Source: Undaria pinnatifida
Lineage: Eukaryota; Sar; Phaeophyceae; Laminariales; Alariaceae
Direction: 5' to 3'
NCBI GenBank assembly: GCA_012845835.1
Contig: JABAKD010000005.1
Location: 14,471,705 to 14,535,704, forward strand
DNA length: 64,000 bases
The position numbers were made by a program, and so were the translations under genes. The notes beneath the pieces were generated by a model. That model was not told the DNA's origin, made no database searches, and saw only the letters and a program-made list of their open reading frames with translations. The first letter of the stretch is position 1. The number at the start of each line of letters is the position of its first letter. Of this stretch, positions 31,673 through 43,152 are shown in pieces.

Positions 31673-32645
31673 GTGATACTACTCTAGTTAGCTGTGCGTG
31701 TCCTATTCACGCTCGTTGTAGGTTATCGAACGTTTCTTGTTGCCAGCTAGATTGTTGGCGCCATGCTCTTGAATCTGCTGGTATGTGGAATGTTAATGAT
31801 GCCTGCCTTTTAAAATCCTTACGGTGCCGTCACGGGTAGAGTATGCCTGCTTGGATGATTACGCGTCCGTTCTCGTTTACGAGGAGATCGAGGCATTGAA
31901 GGATCCCATGCGCGGCCCGGTTCCGACCATTTTGCCGCCGGGAACACAGATGCGATTGGGATGTTCTGTACCACATTCATCGAGACCTTATTTCTCGCAT
32001 CATCTAACCAACAACATGCACGGCACATCCGCATCACAAGCGACTAAACCCTTATATCACCCCCCAAACCAGGTCTATTTTGCGATGGAACTCTAGGTGC
32101 GACTCCACAGCAACAACCATGCCAGTTGTGTTGGCGTTGGGAACGTACAGGGCCATGAGACTACCGCTGGATCTTTGCTTCGGTGGCGTCCTCAATCACG
32201 TCAGTCTGGCGGCCAGAAGAACGTCGTAGTCAAAGTGAGAGACGCGGTCAAGCCTGCTACGTACGCAGCACACAAGGAGGCACCTTCCTCCGCGGGTGTG
32301 GGTCGTGTGACGATGAAGGAAATCTGCGGCGGCGGCGGCGGTGACAGGCTTGTTCTGTGGGACGTTACCCATGTTCGCCTTGCGGCCGATTGGATACCCC
32401 CCCCTGCGACACCAGCACCGTCGCCAAACCCGAATGCAAGTGCTGCTTACAACGATGACCCCGACTTGTTCGCCACCGAAGCACCTTGCCACGTGGTGGG
32501 TGCGCTAGGTAAGGCCTTACACCGTCCTTGGAAACAATTGAGCTGATTTGTCTGACGCCCTGCCCGCATTGGCGTTCCTCATTCTCTTGCTGACGTTTGT
32601 ATTCGCCGAACAAACCAAACTTTTTCGTTTTGTTTTTTTTTCTAG

Positions 32646-32770
32646 ATGATACGGACTCGGACGAGGGCGAAAAGGACGGTGGCGACGGGTATGACTTTGA
32701 TGCTGGTCACGACCGCGCTTGCGACCTAAGAGGCGGAGACGAGATCGGTGGCAATGTTTACCTGGACGAC
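32646..32770 (+). pseudogene. Exonuclease gene acidic-linker exon
   Basis: Flanked by TTTTTTTTTCTAG| and GACGAC|GTGAGT, both excellent sites. It is phase 1 in and phase 0 out, matching its neighbours. It encodes a Asp/Glu/Gly-rich linker with no domain. Confidence 0.7.
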
Positions 32771-33197
32771 GTGAGTGCTGCAGAGGTGGCAAATATGTGT
32801 TGTTTGATTTTGAAATCTGCTCGGCGTCAACGTGCGCTTTGTATACGATTTTTTTCTGTTCGAGTGTTCTCAATTCATGTTGGTTGTTACCCAACTGCAT
32901 CAGGGGGGTGGCCCAAACATGCTCAAGGGTCGCCTGGATACCTTCCACGCGCTTCCACGTATCTCGCGCCTGGTGAAGAAGAGTCACGGCGCCTTCAAGC
33001 CCTCCATGGCTTGGTTGAGAGATTCTTGCTATATCGTTAATCTGGAAGACATCAAGGAGGCAATTGGTTTTGACGTCACTTGTGTCGTTGTTCGGATCAG
33101 TGATATGGGGAGACTTTAGCTGTCGTCGAAAACAATGCCTGTACTGGGTCATGTGTCGTGACCATTACGCTCCTGCCGATCTTGCTTCCAACTGCAG

Positions 33198-33550
33198 GTA
33201 GAAGTTCTCTTCAAGCGCAAAAATGCCGTCGGAATAGGTGGCAGAGTAGACAGAGATAGAGATGAACTGTGTTTCTTGCGGAATTGTCGGCGGTTGGCGC
33301 CCGAGCGTACACGATTGTTGACTCGCTTTGATTCAATGATTGATCGGTTCTGCGACGTGATCGATGCGAAATCGGGATAAAATCTCCGGCGCCCGAAAGC
33401 ACTGAAAGTCGTGAAGCTGCTCCGCAAGCACATCGAAGCTGGTTGTCTAAGCAAGCCTGACGGCGTGCCGCTGTACTACGCAACAGGGAAAAGTAAAGCG
33501 GGGATCACCACTCGTCGCTGTGTCAGAGATTCCAGCAGTACAGGGGCTTG
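33198..33550 (+). pseudogene. Exonuclease gene downstream exon with in-frame TAA
   Basis: The acceptor is CAACTGCAG|GTAGAAG. It reads VEVLFKRKNAVGIGG and RFDSMIDRFCDVIDAKSG, then TAA at 33378-33380. It continues in the same frame with RRPKALKVVKLLRKH and GVPLYYATGKSKAGITTRR. The continuity of the protein family across the TAA shows it is a nonsense mutation, not the natural end. Confidence 0.65.
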
Positions 33551-34110
33551 GTGTGTGTTTCTCGTGACTTTCCTATCACTAGCAGGTACAGCAACCATTT
33601 CCACCCATAACATTGGCCTCACGGCGTAACCCGATGCTCATAGTATTTGCCGTCAAGTATACCGCACGGTTTCGTTTGTTGCAGTGTTTGTAACATGTTG
33701 AGTTTTTTCTTCGGCTTGGTGGTCAACCAGGTAATTCGTGTTATGATGGACCTAACGTACACCTGTCCAATATGTTTTCCGCCTGCTGTAACTGTTTGTC
33801 CTTTTTTTAAGGGTTTTCATCGTTACCTCCGCAAGCTACTATTGCGCTTCTCCTGCGCTGGACCCACTCGATCTGCTGGAGTTCAACTATCGCTGGGACA
33901 TTTAGATGGCTGCGAAGAACCGCGGACTGCCGAAGTAGATTGGAGCGTGCTACGAACAGTTTGAGTTTGGGATTATCTAAAGCGACACGGCCAGCTGGTC
34001 ACCGGATAGCCCGATGTTTCCTGGGTGGGTCTCTGCTCTCGACGTGGCAGACACGGGTGAAAGAAGCGACCTTTCTCAGAGATTGTGGGGACCTGATGCT
34101 CGGGGTGAGG

Positions 34111-35344
34111 GGCCGGTTGATCTTGTCGACCTCCGAACAACTTCAGAATCGCTATGATCAAATCAGAGGGCACGCCAACGTTAGGAATACGATCATCTCT
34201 ATTTGTCAACGACATACTGCATTGCGTGCTAGGTTGCAGGAAGCTGACGGGGGCGCGATGATTGCGGGTGTTGTCGGTAGCGCTGTTTCCCCTGCTGTTT
34301 CGCGGAGTTGGTACGGGGCAGGTATTGTTGGCGTTCGTGGCGGCAGCGAAGGGGGGGCCGCAGCGGCAGGTGCAGGCGTGTCGGTGTCAGCTGCAAAGAT
34401 GTTCGATTTTGGCGGCGGCGGGGATAAGGCAGGGTAGTTTGGCGCCGCCAACAGACGCCCAAGAAGCCCAAGGGCCCATTCCGGGGCCCTCAGTTTTTTT
34501 TTCACCGCGGCCACAGTCGGCAAGAAGGCGCGTACCAGGAGGATCTCACCCTGCCCCGCGTGGGAGGGAGGGGCGGCCCCAACGCGCTGTGCCGCCAGAA
34601 AAGCACCGGCCCAAGGCCTGCAGAACTGGGAAAAAACTAGATCAGACGGGGAGCGGTGGTGGTCATGGTGTGAATGTGAAAAGTGCACTCGGGCCCATCT
34701 TGGTGTGGTAGGTTAGGGTCTGCAGTGTCGGGTCAAGTTTGCCTTTTGTTAATTCACAAAGAATAAATATCGTACGAGTTTAAGTTTTCGCTTCGCTTGC
34801 GAGCCGGCCGTTTCGTTTTGTGTGGCCCTGGGTTTGATTGTTTCATCTCTGGGGGAGGGGCAACAGCGATACTACCACCGTTGTCGACAAAATTGTGGTC
34901 CCTTTTTGTTTAGTTTTCCCTTTCCCATGTTTTCCTTTTTATCCATCCCTCGGGAGAAGGAAAGAAGAAGGGGGGGGGGGTTACCTGGTCCCTACTCGAA
35001 GCTATTCCCCACCCCCCTGTTATTTCTTTTCCTTCGCCTGGCATGATGGGGGGTGCTGGATGTCGCCGGGCGGCAGAAACGATTCAGTGCCAAGACATAC
35101 ACCACACAAAAGCGTCTGTATTGGAAGAATAATTTTTCAGAAGCATCGCCAATCATTTGGTTGAACTAGAGTTACGTCGGTTCTGTTATTTGTGGTGTTC
35201 GTGTCGTCTATTTTGGCGGAACCACCCGCATCGCTTCCCAGTCGAATATTGTCACCGAAAGCCCAACTTCATCCATTCGATACACACCAAGGAGTTCAGC
35301 GCACAAAGAAACGCGTTGTATAGCAACGACAACATTTTATAACT
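34111..35344. other. Non-coding stretch after the exonuclease pseudogene
   Basis: Residual open frames (for example 33940-34437) are out of the family frame. Homopurine/homopyrimidine runs lie at 34900-35040. Nothing else is supported. Confidence 0.4.
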
Positions 35345-35512
35345 AATTTTCAAGGACGTCAGCCGTGAGTTCGACGAATTTCAGGAAAATACTCATCTTT
35401 GCAAGCTGCGTTGTTGGTACTCGTAATATACTCTATGGGTGATTTTATATTGGGAGGTGTCCTAATTTTTGTCCACTATAATGGTAAGTGTTGGTATTTA
35501 TACTTTAGGTGA
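35345..35512 (-). repeat. Dispersed repeat unit C, copy 3 (inverted)
   Basis: Reverse complement of 7885-8066. It includes the CACTATAA/TAGTGGACA palindrome, the GGGAGGTGTCCTA block and GTGAGTTCGACGAATTTC. Confidence 0.75.
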
Positions 35513-36066
35513 ACATTTGTATCACAAACGCATGAAAAAAACATTATGTTGCGGCTGGCGGCTGGTTGGTGATGCTTGCCGTTGTACACATTATGCGATA
35601 CAGCACTACACTACTACTTGTAGTAGTAGTAGTGCACAACAGTGCACGACATAAATGTAAAAAAACACCCAGGGATATGAATAGGAAAACAAGGCTCATA
35701 CGAGTACTTGTACCTTACCAGGAAAGGAAGATAATTGAGAGGCGCTGTGCTGAAGATAGTGTGTAGAACTCACCCTGTCTCAAAAAAGAAATTCAGCCTC
35801 GGCCAGAATTATTCCGGTTTCTTCCTTTTTTTCCTATTAATATTAAATTTCTGCTACTACTGCGGTATGAGCAGCATGGTGCCTAGAATAATCTATCTGC
35901 ACCATACCTACTAGTACAAGTATCAGGTACTTATTTGATAGCGAGAAACAGGAATCCTGGCTGGGGCCGCGGGTTTCTTATTTGGGAGGGTGTCATCTGC
36001 AGTGCCTTGAACTCCCGGATTTCTTGTCTTTCTAGAAGTATCAGCTTGCCATTTTTACGTCTTGTA
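35513..36066. other. Non-coding stretch
   Basis: A short AGTAGTAGTAGTG run lies near 35615-35635. No gene. Confidence 0.4.
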
Positions 36067-36390
36067 CTACTTTAAGACTATCGTGCCGCCGGCCCTCTGA
36101 CAAGCGGCGCCGGGGAATCTGCGTCTTGCTGCTGAGTTGTCGTTGTAAGGAGCTGCCTGGTCATCTACCACCATAGGCTCCTCGTTAATCCACGTCAAGC
36201 CTAGCGAGGTCGTGGGTGCATGTCTTTCATCCGAGACTGCACTCCACGCCGTGCCTAGCGAGGAGGAAACCGGTGCATCACTTTCGTCCGACTCGCAAGG
36301 CGGCAAGGAAAAGCCGAGCTCGCAAGACTGGCAGCAGCACTTGCAGCAGCCTCCATGCTGCTGGCGGTTCTCAGCCCCGTAGATGCCTTG
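36067..36390 (-). CDS. Likely C-terminal exon, cysteine-cluster protein of unknown function
   Basis: A minus-strand open frame runs from just after a TAA near 36395 to TAG at 36067-36069. A possible acceptor is AACCCCAAG|GC. It reads IYGAENRQQHGG, then a dense cluster CCKCCCQSCELGF, then acidic ESDESDAP, LGLTWINEEPMVVDDQAAP and a basic end. Composition is much more protein-like than its neighbours. The cysteine cluster could be a palmitoylation or metal-binding patch. No family is recognised and the upstream exons were not found. Confidence 0.4.
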   Translation of the reverse strand, partial: QGIYGAENRQQHGGCCKCCCQSCELGFSLPPCESDESDAPVSSSLGTAWSAVSDERHAPTTSLGLTWINEEPMVVDDQAAPYNDNSAARRRFPGAACQRAGGTIVLK

Positions 36391-37254
36391 GGGTTAACCA
36401 CTGCGGGTCCGCCGCTACGTGCTGCTACGTGCTGCTACGTGTGTTAGCTCTGCGGGCAGAGTGTGCGGGCAGGTGTACTTCGTGGTCTTTTCAAATTGAT
36501 ATCTGGTTCTGTAGAGTAGGTAGACAGGCGTTTTTGGTGTTGGCAGGCTTTTCCTTCCTGCCAATGTTGGCAGATTCCCGGGCGCCGGCCGCCCGACATA
36601 AGGTTCTGCGATATTGAAGATATGTCAACACGATCAAAACACCGAATCATGAAGAAAAATAGAGCGGGCAGATTTACCGAAGACTTTTTAGTTCTTGTTT
36701 TTATTTTCATTTGTTTGGCGTCCACCCGAATCGATTAGACTATACACTTGGCGTGCTAACATGTACTACTGCTGGACTGCTGTACAAAATGTACGCAGCC
36801 AGCAGCCACGCGGTAACTAACTAACACGGCCCTCAGCCTTGTCTCTTCTCTACTCCGACGCTCTAATGTTTCTTTCTCATGCCATGTGGGCGGTAGAAGA
36901 GTCTGGTGCCTGCGACAAGTTCATCGATTCTAACCTTGCCCGAAGTCCGAATTCAACATCGACTCCGAGAGTAACATTATTTTCTGCAGAACAAGTTTAC
37001 CCGCAACAAAAAGCGGAACCAGAGCTGACCAAAAGCGAGTACGGCTGTACAACAGTACTCGCATACTCGTACGACCACTGCTACTTGTAGAAGAGGTGGT
37101 CTATAGCGTCTATAGACTTGACCACGAGTACAACGTACAGTAGTATGCGCGCATAGCAGCAGCAGTACCAGAGTCCTCGTTGAGCGTGTAGACTAAGTCT
37201 TGCTTCACCCAGGGGGATTCTTTTTTATTACTACTAATATTTCTGCTACTATTA
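36391..37254. other. Non-coding stretch
   Basis: An 11-bp GCTACGTGCTG triplication lies at about 36413-36440. No upstream exon of the cysteine-cluster gene could be identified. Confidence 0.4.
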
Positions 37255-37612
37255 ATAGCAGCTGTTGTTGTTGTTGTTCTCACATCAAATCGCATAATCA
37301 AGTCCGTGGTCACAGGACAGGCTCCAGTCACTCTGGAGCTGAGGAACACGCCAGGGTGAAGACACAAACCAAAGGTGGTACACGCGTGCATATATCACAG
37401 CTGACGCAAGTCATATGGTCTAGACTATACCTCACCTCCGCCAGCAACATATTACGGAGGACTATAGTAAATAGGACCAAATATTGTTAGTAAAAATAGA
37501 TGAATATATAGGTTTTTGTATCCACCGTAGGTCCTATTTACTAGGGTCCCCCGTAATAGTACGATACAAAGTGAAATCGGGAGCCAGCCTACGATGTGCC
37601 AGGTCCATACGT
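37255..37612 (+). repeat. Dispersed repeat R2, copy 1, carrying a MITE insertion
   Basis: It starts with a (GTT)n tract, then TCTCACAT(C/T)AA(A/C)TCGCATAATC and AAGTCCGTGGTCACAGGACAG. Next comes a CTCCAGTCACTCTGGAG hairpin and, after ~170 bases, GTGAAATCGGGAGCCAGCC. Other copies are 41917-42132 and the window end (63822 onwards). Confidence 0.85.
37452..37556. mobile_element. 105-bp MITE with 27-bp terminal inverted repeats and TA target duplication
   Basis: The left TIR TTACGGAGGACTATAG...GGACC (37452-37478) and right TIR GGTCC...GGGTCCCCCGTAA (37530-37556) match at 24 of 27 positions. Both sides are flanked by TA. The paralogous repeat at about 42080 lacks the element and has a single TA at that place, so it serves as an empty site. 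TA duplication is typical of Tc1/mariner-type transposases. Confidence 0.85.
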
Positions 37613-39400
37613 AGAAGCTACTGAGATCCGTGGGCCACGACCTCCAAGCTGCGGACCATTATTTCGCTACTCCACACACTAATAGCGAGTAAACATTTCC
37701 AGCCGACCTAGCTTTCTGGCCGCGCGGATCTTGGAGGGTAGTTTTTATGCTCTCTCATTGGCCGACGGCTATGAGATAGGTCCGCAGATCAGAATAATAA
37801 AGAAATTTCGAAAAGTGGCGCAGCCGCGTTTCTGGCCCGTTTGTGGGTGCATTTTGGGTCCGGGTTGGGGTTGGGTTGGGTCTACGCCCGTACCTCGATC
37901 CCACCAGGAAGTGCTTCCTACCTGGTACCTCGCAAACGCGAATGGCCCACCGCCTCAGAATTCCGCGCGACCTAAACACTTGGAAGCTCAAAGTTTCCAG
38001 GTAACCTCGAACCTTCCTGGAAAGTTCCCATGCCTAGGCGCCAGTGCGTCCAGGGTCGGTGCACGGGTATGTACATTGACACATACATGCTCTTTGACGA
38101 GCGAGAGCAACTAAGGAACTGGCTGTTTGGCTGTTTATAAAGTCCATGGATGGGTTATATCAGTCCATTCGCTATTCCACTACAAGTAGACTAACACCTA
38201 CGATCGTAACCCTACCCGTAACCCCAACCGTAAAGACTACTTCTGCACGCACTATTTAATAAGCGGGGGGAGCAGGGTACCAAACGAGATCCGGCCCGGG
38301 GCGTGATGAGGGTAGAAGCAACTAACTCAGCAAGCCTTATAACGGTGTTGACCTCAACTAAACCGGAGGTAGGTGTAGATGGGGTATGTTGAGCACACCC
38401 CATCAATGCAAGTTGTCAACCCTTACCCAACAACAGGTAGTAGTACCTCGGGTATGTATGGTACCTGGTAGTATAATAGTACACAGAGTACCTGGTAGAA
38501 CACAGCAGTGACAGGGTATGGACCGCGCACATTGACTAAACAAGTTACTGCAGCCTCAGTACAGCACAAAGTAAAAGTTCCGCTCGTTGAAAATATTATA
38601 GGTGCCGTCGTTCTGTGTACGTGTAGACTATTATTGCGTGATGCACATCGTAGACCTCGTTTCTTCGCTTGGTGGGCAAATTACGTGAATCGGCGAAGTA
38701 CAACAGTTGTACTGGGCTTGGTTCCGTCGGCCTGCCAAAAGCGCCTAGCGGGGCAAAGCTGACCTGACGTGAGCAGCTCGTGGTGTCTACCATGTTCCAC
38801 CTGGTTGAAATTGCTCATTGTGCTGGCGTATGGTGACAGAGTATGCACTCGCTGGGCACTGCATTTGCGTTTGACCCTAACCCTAAAACAAACAACACAG
38901 CATCGCTGCAGAACACTTCACCTGCGTCTACCGTTGACGTCGTAACTCCATGCGATCCCCACTGCGGTGTGCCCTTCCCTCTTTAATGTCGTCAGCACCT
39001 CTCACACTGACTGCTGTTGTTTTCAACTTATCGTCTTTCAATAGTACAGCGGTGGTAGCGTTGTTGCAGTGCTCCTGCCTCCACCTCGTTGTCTTACGTT
39101 GTCTTGCCTTGCCTTCTTGTCCGTCTGGGTTTCTTGCTTTGGTCTGCACCAAGGGTGGTACGATACCATCCGTGCGGTGGAACATGCACGTTTTCGGGAA
39201 AAATCCTTTAGACCAGTTGTCGATCTTTTGATGCTATGTTCACATTGGCTGTACCTGCAGACTGCAGACTACAAAGAAATGAATCTTCGCCATTTTTTTG
39301 CCGTTGGTTGCATTCAGTTGCCATTTCTGTGGTTGTACGTACTGCTGTAGACTCTATTAATAGTCTTTACCGGTACATGTTGTATGCGCAGCGTAACAGC
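37613..39400. other. Non-coding stretch
   Basis: Short telomere-like CCCTAACCCTAA at 38875-38886. No supported gene. Confidence 0.4.
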
Positions 39401-39401
39401 A

Positions 39402-39935
39402 AACTTTTTGAAGGGTGGGACAGAATTTTTGGGAGTTTAAATAGCCTCTGGAGGCGGTAAAAAATGGGTAATAAGGGGGGGGGGGCGAAAAAAAGAACGA
39501 AGAAAGAGAGAGGAGCACGAGGCTAGAGCAAAGCACAGCTAAGCGAGCCTTGCTTACGCGAATTGCGACGGCCGTGATGGAGAAACGAGATGCACGAGGT
39601 CAGACCTCGAATGTAATTGGAATGCATACATCCTGCGGGATGTTTGGGTGCTTGGCGGGCGCTCACGACCTAGAGAAGCTGCGGTACTTGGATTTTTTTT
39701 TTGGAGGGCGCCTAGTTTTGAACCAAGATAATAAGGAGAAGGTACGTACCAGGTACCATGTACGGGTACCAACTGTAATTTAGAGTGGGCGTAGGTAGGC
39801 AGGTACATGCCCTCCTGCCGCGGAGAAGGAAACGTATATAGCAACAAAGTTCCAACAAGGCTGTCTCCACTTTTCCTGAAGCCGTCATAGCATCGAACCT
39901 GCTTCTTCGGCTTCCTCTGTTGGGACGAAGCCAAT
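39402..39935 (-). repeat. Inverted repeat pair D, copy 1
   Basis: Reverse complement of 45880-46406. On the minus strand it contains an ORF starting ASSQQRKPKKQVRCYDGFRK in this and the other copy, with GTACATGGTACCTGGTACGTACC internally. A TATTTAAA(C/A) box lies near the other end, so an LTR-like or promoter-carrying element is possible. Confidence 0.8.
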
Positions 39936-39965
39936 TTTTTGTCGTTCTTTGTCGATTCTTTGTCG

Positions 39966-40180
39966 TGAAACGGGTTTTATAGTTTCCGCGCAGAGACTGA
40001 CTGACATCACCCTGTTGACCCTGATAGCTACACTGTAGTTGTAAGGGGAGCCGCCGACCTATATCCTTAATGAGGACACACAACCCGTAATACGCGCGAT
40101 CGGAGTATCACACACAGCTTGCAAAGATGAGTTTCGACAAAATCTTCGATCTCACAGCTGGAGTGTATTTTCATTTTTTA
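39966..40180 (+). repeat. Dispersed repeat unit A, copy (+)
   Basis: From GGGTTTTATAGTTTCCGCGC through CACCCTGTTGACCCTGATAG, ACACAACCCGTAATACGCGC and GATCGGAGTATCACACACAG to an ATG that opens MSFDKIFDLTAGVYF. Near-identical copies are at 60527-60742 and 63032-63248, an inverted copy at 47440-47640, and partial copies at 2946 and 59868. Confidence 0.85.
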
Positions 40181-40994
40181 CCAGGGCTCCGCATGGGCGC
40201 CGGTATTCGCCGGCGCCCATGCTTCGGGTAGGGCAGGGCAGCACTTCGACCACTTAAGGTGTAGCTGTCCGATTTGGCATGCATTGAACTTTAAAGTAAT
40301 GCCAAGAGTTTCATACGAACATGGGATTCTGAAAGTCATGCTTTCACAAAAGAAAAAACGTAATATTATACAAAAAAGAAGGCAAGGATAGGCGAAACAA
40401 ACTATTAAATGCGCCGTCAGGTAAAAGTTGGCGTCTATCAAACAAAATTACCGAAAAGAGTATTATTGAGAACCTGCGTCACCTCTAGGCGAAACAAAAG
40501 AGGCCTTGGCATTAATGAAGAGACTGCACTGCTGTTCCCGTGGCAATGGAGGTTCGAAGTCGACAGGATGCAAAGTCGGTTTACATCAAACGTCGACATG
40601 AGGACATGTCAGCCGGTAGGTTTTGGAAGAAGATTGCTTTGTTTGTTACGTGAAGGCTGTCGCATTGATTGGTCTGCGTGGTCGCGGGCGAGGAGAAAAA
40701 CGTAGAAGAGGAGGGCGATCTCTCGTTGAGGCGGCGTTGTCTAAGATTGGTGCGGGGGTGGCTTTGCTCGTACGGGAGGTTGGCGTAGCGCTTCTTCTCT
40801 GTTTTTTCTCGGGAAGGCGGGATATGTGTGTCTGCTGTCTTTTCTTCGCGGGGGCTTTCACGTTGTCGAAATTGGACGCGTCCCCTCAATGCATAATATC
40901 CGGAGTGTCTCTACCATGACGACTGCTGATAGTGCCGTGCGTATTTCCTAGAGACTGATACATTATTTACTGGTAGTAATAACAATATACCTTT
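40181..40994. other. Non-coding stretch
   Basis: Overlapping ORFs on both strands at 40580-40920 have no family match or splice context. GCGCCGGTATTCGCCGGCGCCCATG at 40197-40221 is a perfect-looking hairpin. Confidence 0.4.
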
Positions 40995-41345
40995 GCAACA
41001 TTTTTTTTCTTCATCCCATTTATTATCCCCGCACCACTCTCGCGCTCCCTCCCAGTAGTAACTCAGATCCGGGGTCAATAGCGGGCCCTCCTCATCCCTC
41101 CCCACTTCGGCACGTGCTTTCATTTTTACCGCCAGGAGAATCCAGCATTTTCTTCCCTCGTCGACTCGCGTCGAACCAACCCACGCTGCTAGGCGCTCTC
41201 AGCAGTTGATTGATGCCTGTTTTATTTTTCTGCATTTTTGCAAATAAAGTCAAATCTCATCGTGGTGGGTGTCGAACTCAAGGACAACCACACGTTAGAA
41301 GTATTCGAGGGTAAAACCACTATTAATAATAGACCACCGGGGCGG
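40995..41345 (-). repeat. SINE-A copy 2
   Basis: Matches 10190-10560 and 61390-61762, with the same order of blocks and the same minus-strand tRNA-like head (GCCGCCCCGGTGGTC, then box B as GAGTTCGACACCC). Confidence 0.8.
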
Positions 41346-41916
41346 CCGGCTGACAAATGATTAAAAAAAAACAGGATCTTTGCATAGAGATTACATTCCC
41401 TCCCCCATATTGTATGATATTACGATGGTTGACGCGATATGTAAAGAATAAAGCGCCAAATACCTAAATATCAGCGTACGCGGAGTTTTAGATATCATGA
41501 ATAACGAACGACCGCGATGGCAGAGCACGGCGAAGCATAGCGCGTCGCTCTGCTGAGCTAGCGGTGCGCTGCTGAGCTGAGCCGCAGGGCATCGCAGGGC
41601 ACTGCACGGCGCTTCGTTGCTGTAAGCTATAGCGCTGCGATGGGGTGCTGGGCGGTGTCGAGCTGATGAGCCAAGCCCAGATCTCAGCCGCTGAAGCTTC
41701 GTCAAGTACAAAACAAATGGTGCGAATAAAAAAAAAGCTAAAGCTGGACCGTTCCGCAACTAATGCACAGCTGTCAGGCGGCAATTAGCGGCAGTAGGAA
41801 ATTCAACTTACTAGACAAAAAGGAAGGAAAAATCGCGAAAAAGTTAAAAATCGTGTTGGCAGAAAAACCAAGTTTGCAGGAAGCAGCTGAAAGGTCAAGA
41901 AACAGGCAATATTTCA
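41346..41916. other. Non-coding stretch
   Basis: GCGCTGC/GAGCTG-rich short repeats at 41520-41660. No gene. Confidence 0.4.
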
Positions 41917-42132
41917 GTTGTTGTTGTTGTCGTTCTCACATTAACTCGCATAATCAAGTCCGTGGTCACAGGACAGGCTCCAGTCACTCTGGAGCTGAGG
42001 AATACCCTACAGGAAAAACACAAACCAAAGGTGGTACACGCATAAATCACAGCTGACGCAATTCATGCCTCCACCAGAAACATATAAAAGTGAAATCGGG
42101 AGTCAGTCTACGATGTGCCAGGTCCATACCGG
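41917..42132 (+). repeat. Dispersed repeat R2, copy 2 (MITE-free)
   Basis: Same order as copy 1 from (GTT)n to GTGAAATCGGGAGTCAGTC. It is continuous across the site where copy 1 holds the 105-bp MITE. Confidence 0.85.
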
Positions 42133-42693
42133 TGCATACGTCTCATTACTCGCGCCTGGGAGAACCGACTATACCGCTTGCCAACCAAGAAAGACTACCA
42201 CGTATATATTACACGTGGTATCTATCACTACGCATGCGCACAACAGACGCAAGTCAATTGGAATTGGAAAAAAGAAACAAAGAAGAGAAAGGAAAGGAAA
42301 TAAATGGGTGCATGGGGCCAAGAATTAAGAAAAGGTAAATAAATTTTGGGGGGTCTACTGGCGAGTCTTGCCACCAGCACGATGCCACCTGGTTTCTCGA
42401 CGATCTACAGCAGTACTACGAACGACTTCCGATACACCCACCGAAGCACGGACCACCGGACAATTACGCGACCGACAGCTGGCCGTGGTTGTCACGTGTC
42501 TCTGTGTTGGGGGCCCCTTTTCGCTGCCTCTTGTTGGCTCTTGTTTGGGTAAAACATGCGGTGTGCTCGATGGTCTCACGGCACCAGAATCAGAACGTCC
42601 GCTCGTACGACGTATCATTCTTACAGGAAATAAATGTAATACGACTTGGTATTTTTTTCTCCATCAATATGAACATAAAACGGTTGTCATATA
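42133..42693. other. Non-coding stretch
   Basis: No supported gene or repeat. Confidence 0.4.
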
Positions 42694-42906
42694 TTGGACA
42701 GAGTGATGCGTGTACGACTAAACTTGCCAACGGCACTCGTTCTGCACTTTGAGCTATCTGCTGTGGGTCTGGTTGCTACTAGTTGCTGCTGTATGTGCTA
42801 GAAGTTTCGCCCTTCGGCTACTGCTGCTGCACCTGATGTTGTGTGTTTGCCAATGTTGTCAGTTGGCGTTCATGCTCGTCGTACATACTGCTGTTCTCAC
42901 CCAGTA
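42694..42906 (+). repeat. Direct duplication E, copy 1
   Basis: Repeated at 43153-43376 with a 459-bp offset. Both begin TTGGACAGAGTGATGCGTGT and contain CTTTGAGCTATCTGCTGTGG and CTAGAAGTTTCGCCCTTCGG. Confidence 0.85.
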
Positions 42907-43152
42907 CGAACGGGTTTCCTCGTACCTCGACGGCACGACGACGAGCTCAAAACAGAAGGGAGGTGACATGAAATGGCATGGACAACAGCCACATAGAGGC
43001 GAGCACAGCGGGATAGTTCGCTGCGAATCAACCGCACTCGTTCATGCCTACAGCAGAAGCTGCCTGGAGTGTCAGCGGCCGTGCTAAAGCCAAGGCCAAA
43101 GGCCGAAGAGACGGCTCTTCTACCTGCTTGAGATGCTGTTATATATAGACTA

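Larger units (their letters stand above)
31365..34110 (+). pseudogene. WRN/RNase D-like DEDDy 3'-5' exonuclease gene, recently broken
   Basis: Plus-strand exons, tentatively 31365-31672, 31842-31967, 32097-32508, 32646-32770, 32904-~33085, 33198-33550 and 33812-34110. The family removes nucleotides from 3' ends of DNA or RNA. Exo II is readable as RLGVNTKSDATYLDE. A helix block follows (SLAGIVSSLVGKEVP, LSRWSSPLNAQL), and Exo III reads YACLDDYASVLVYEEI across an intron. Exo I (DxE) is not found. Downstream are a VVVKVRDAVKPAT...VLWDVTHVRLAADW block, an acidic linker (DTDSDEGEKDGG), LVKKSHGAFKPSMAWLRD, CRRLAPERTRLLTRFD and KALKVVKLLRKHIEAGCLS...RRCVRD. Lesions: in-frame TAA at 33378, a +/-1 shift near 33836, TAG at 33903 and 33936, TAA at 33978. 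Past these, PMFPGWVSALDVADTGER is still readable. Introns are mostly intact. Confidence 0.72.

Noticed and set aside
32517-33152. 211-codon minus-strand ORF
   Set aside because: Antisense to the exonuclease exons, whose splice sites and family motifs lie on the plus strand.
34206-34688. 160-codon minus-strand ORF rich in Pro/Ala/Thr
   Set aside because: Composition reflects a GC-rich stretch just past the exonuclease pseudogene. No family and opposite frames equally open.
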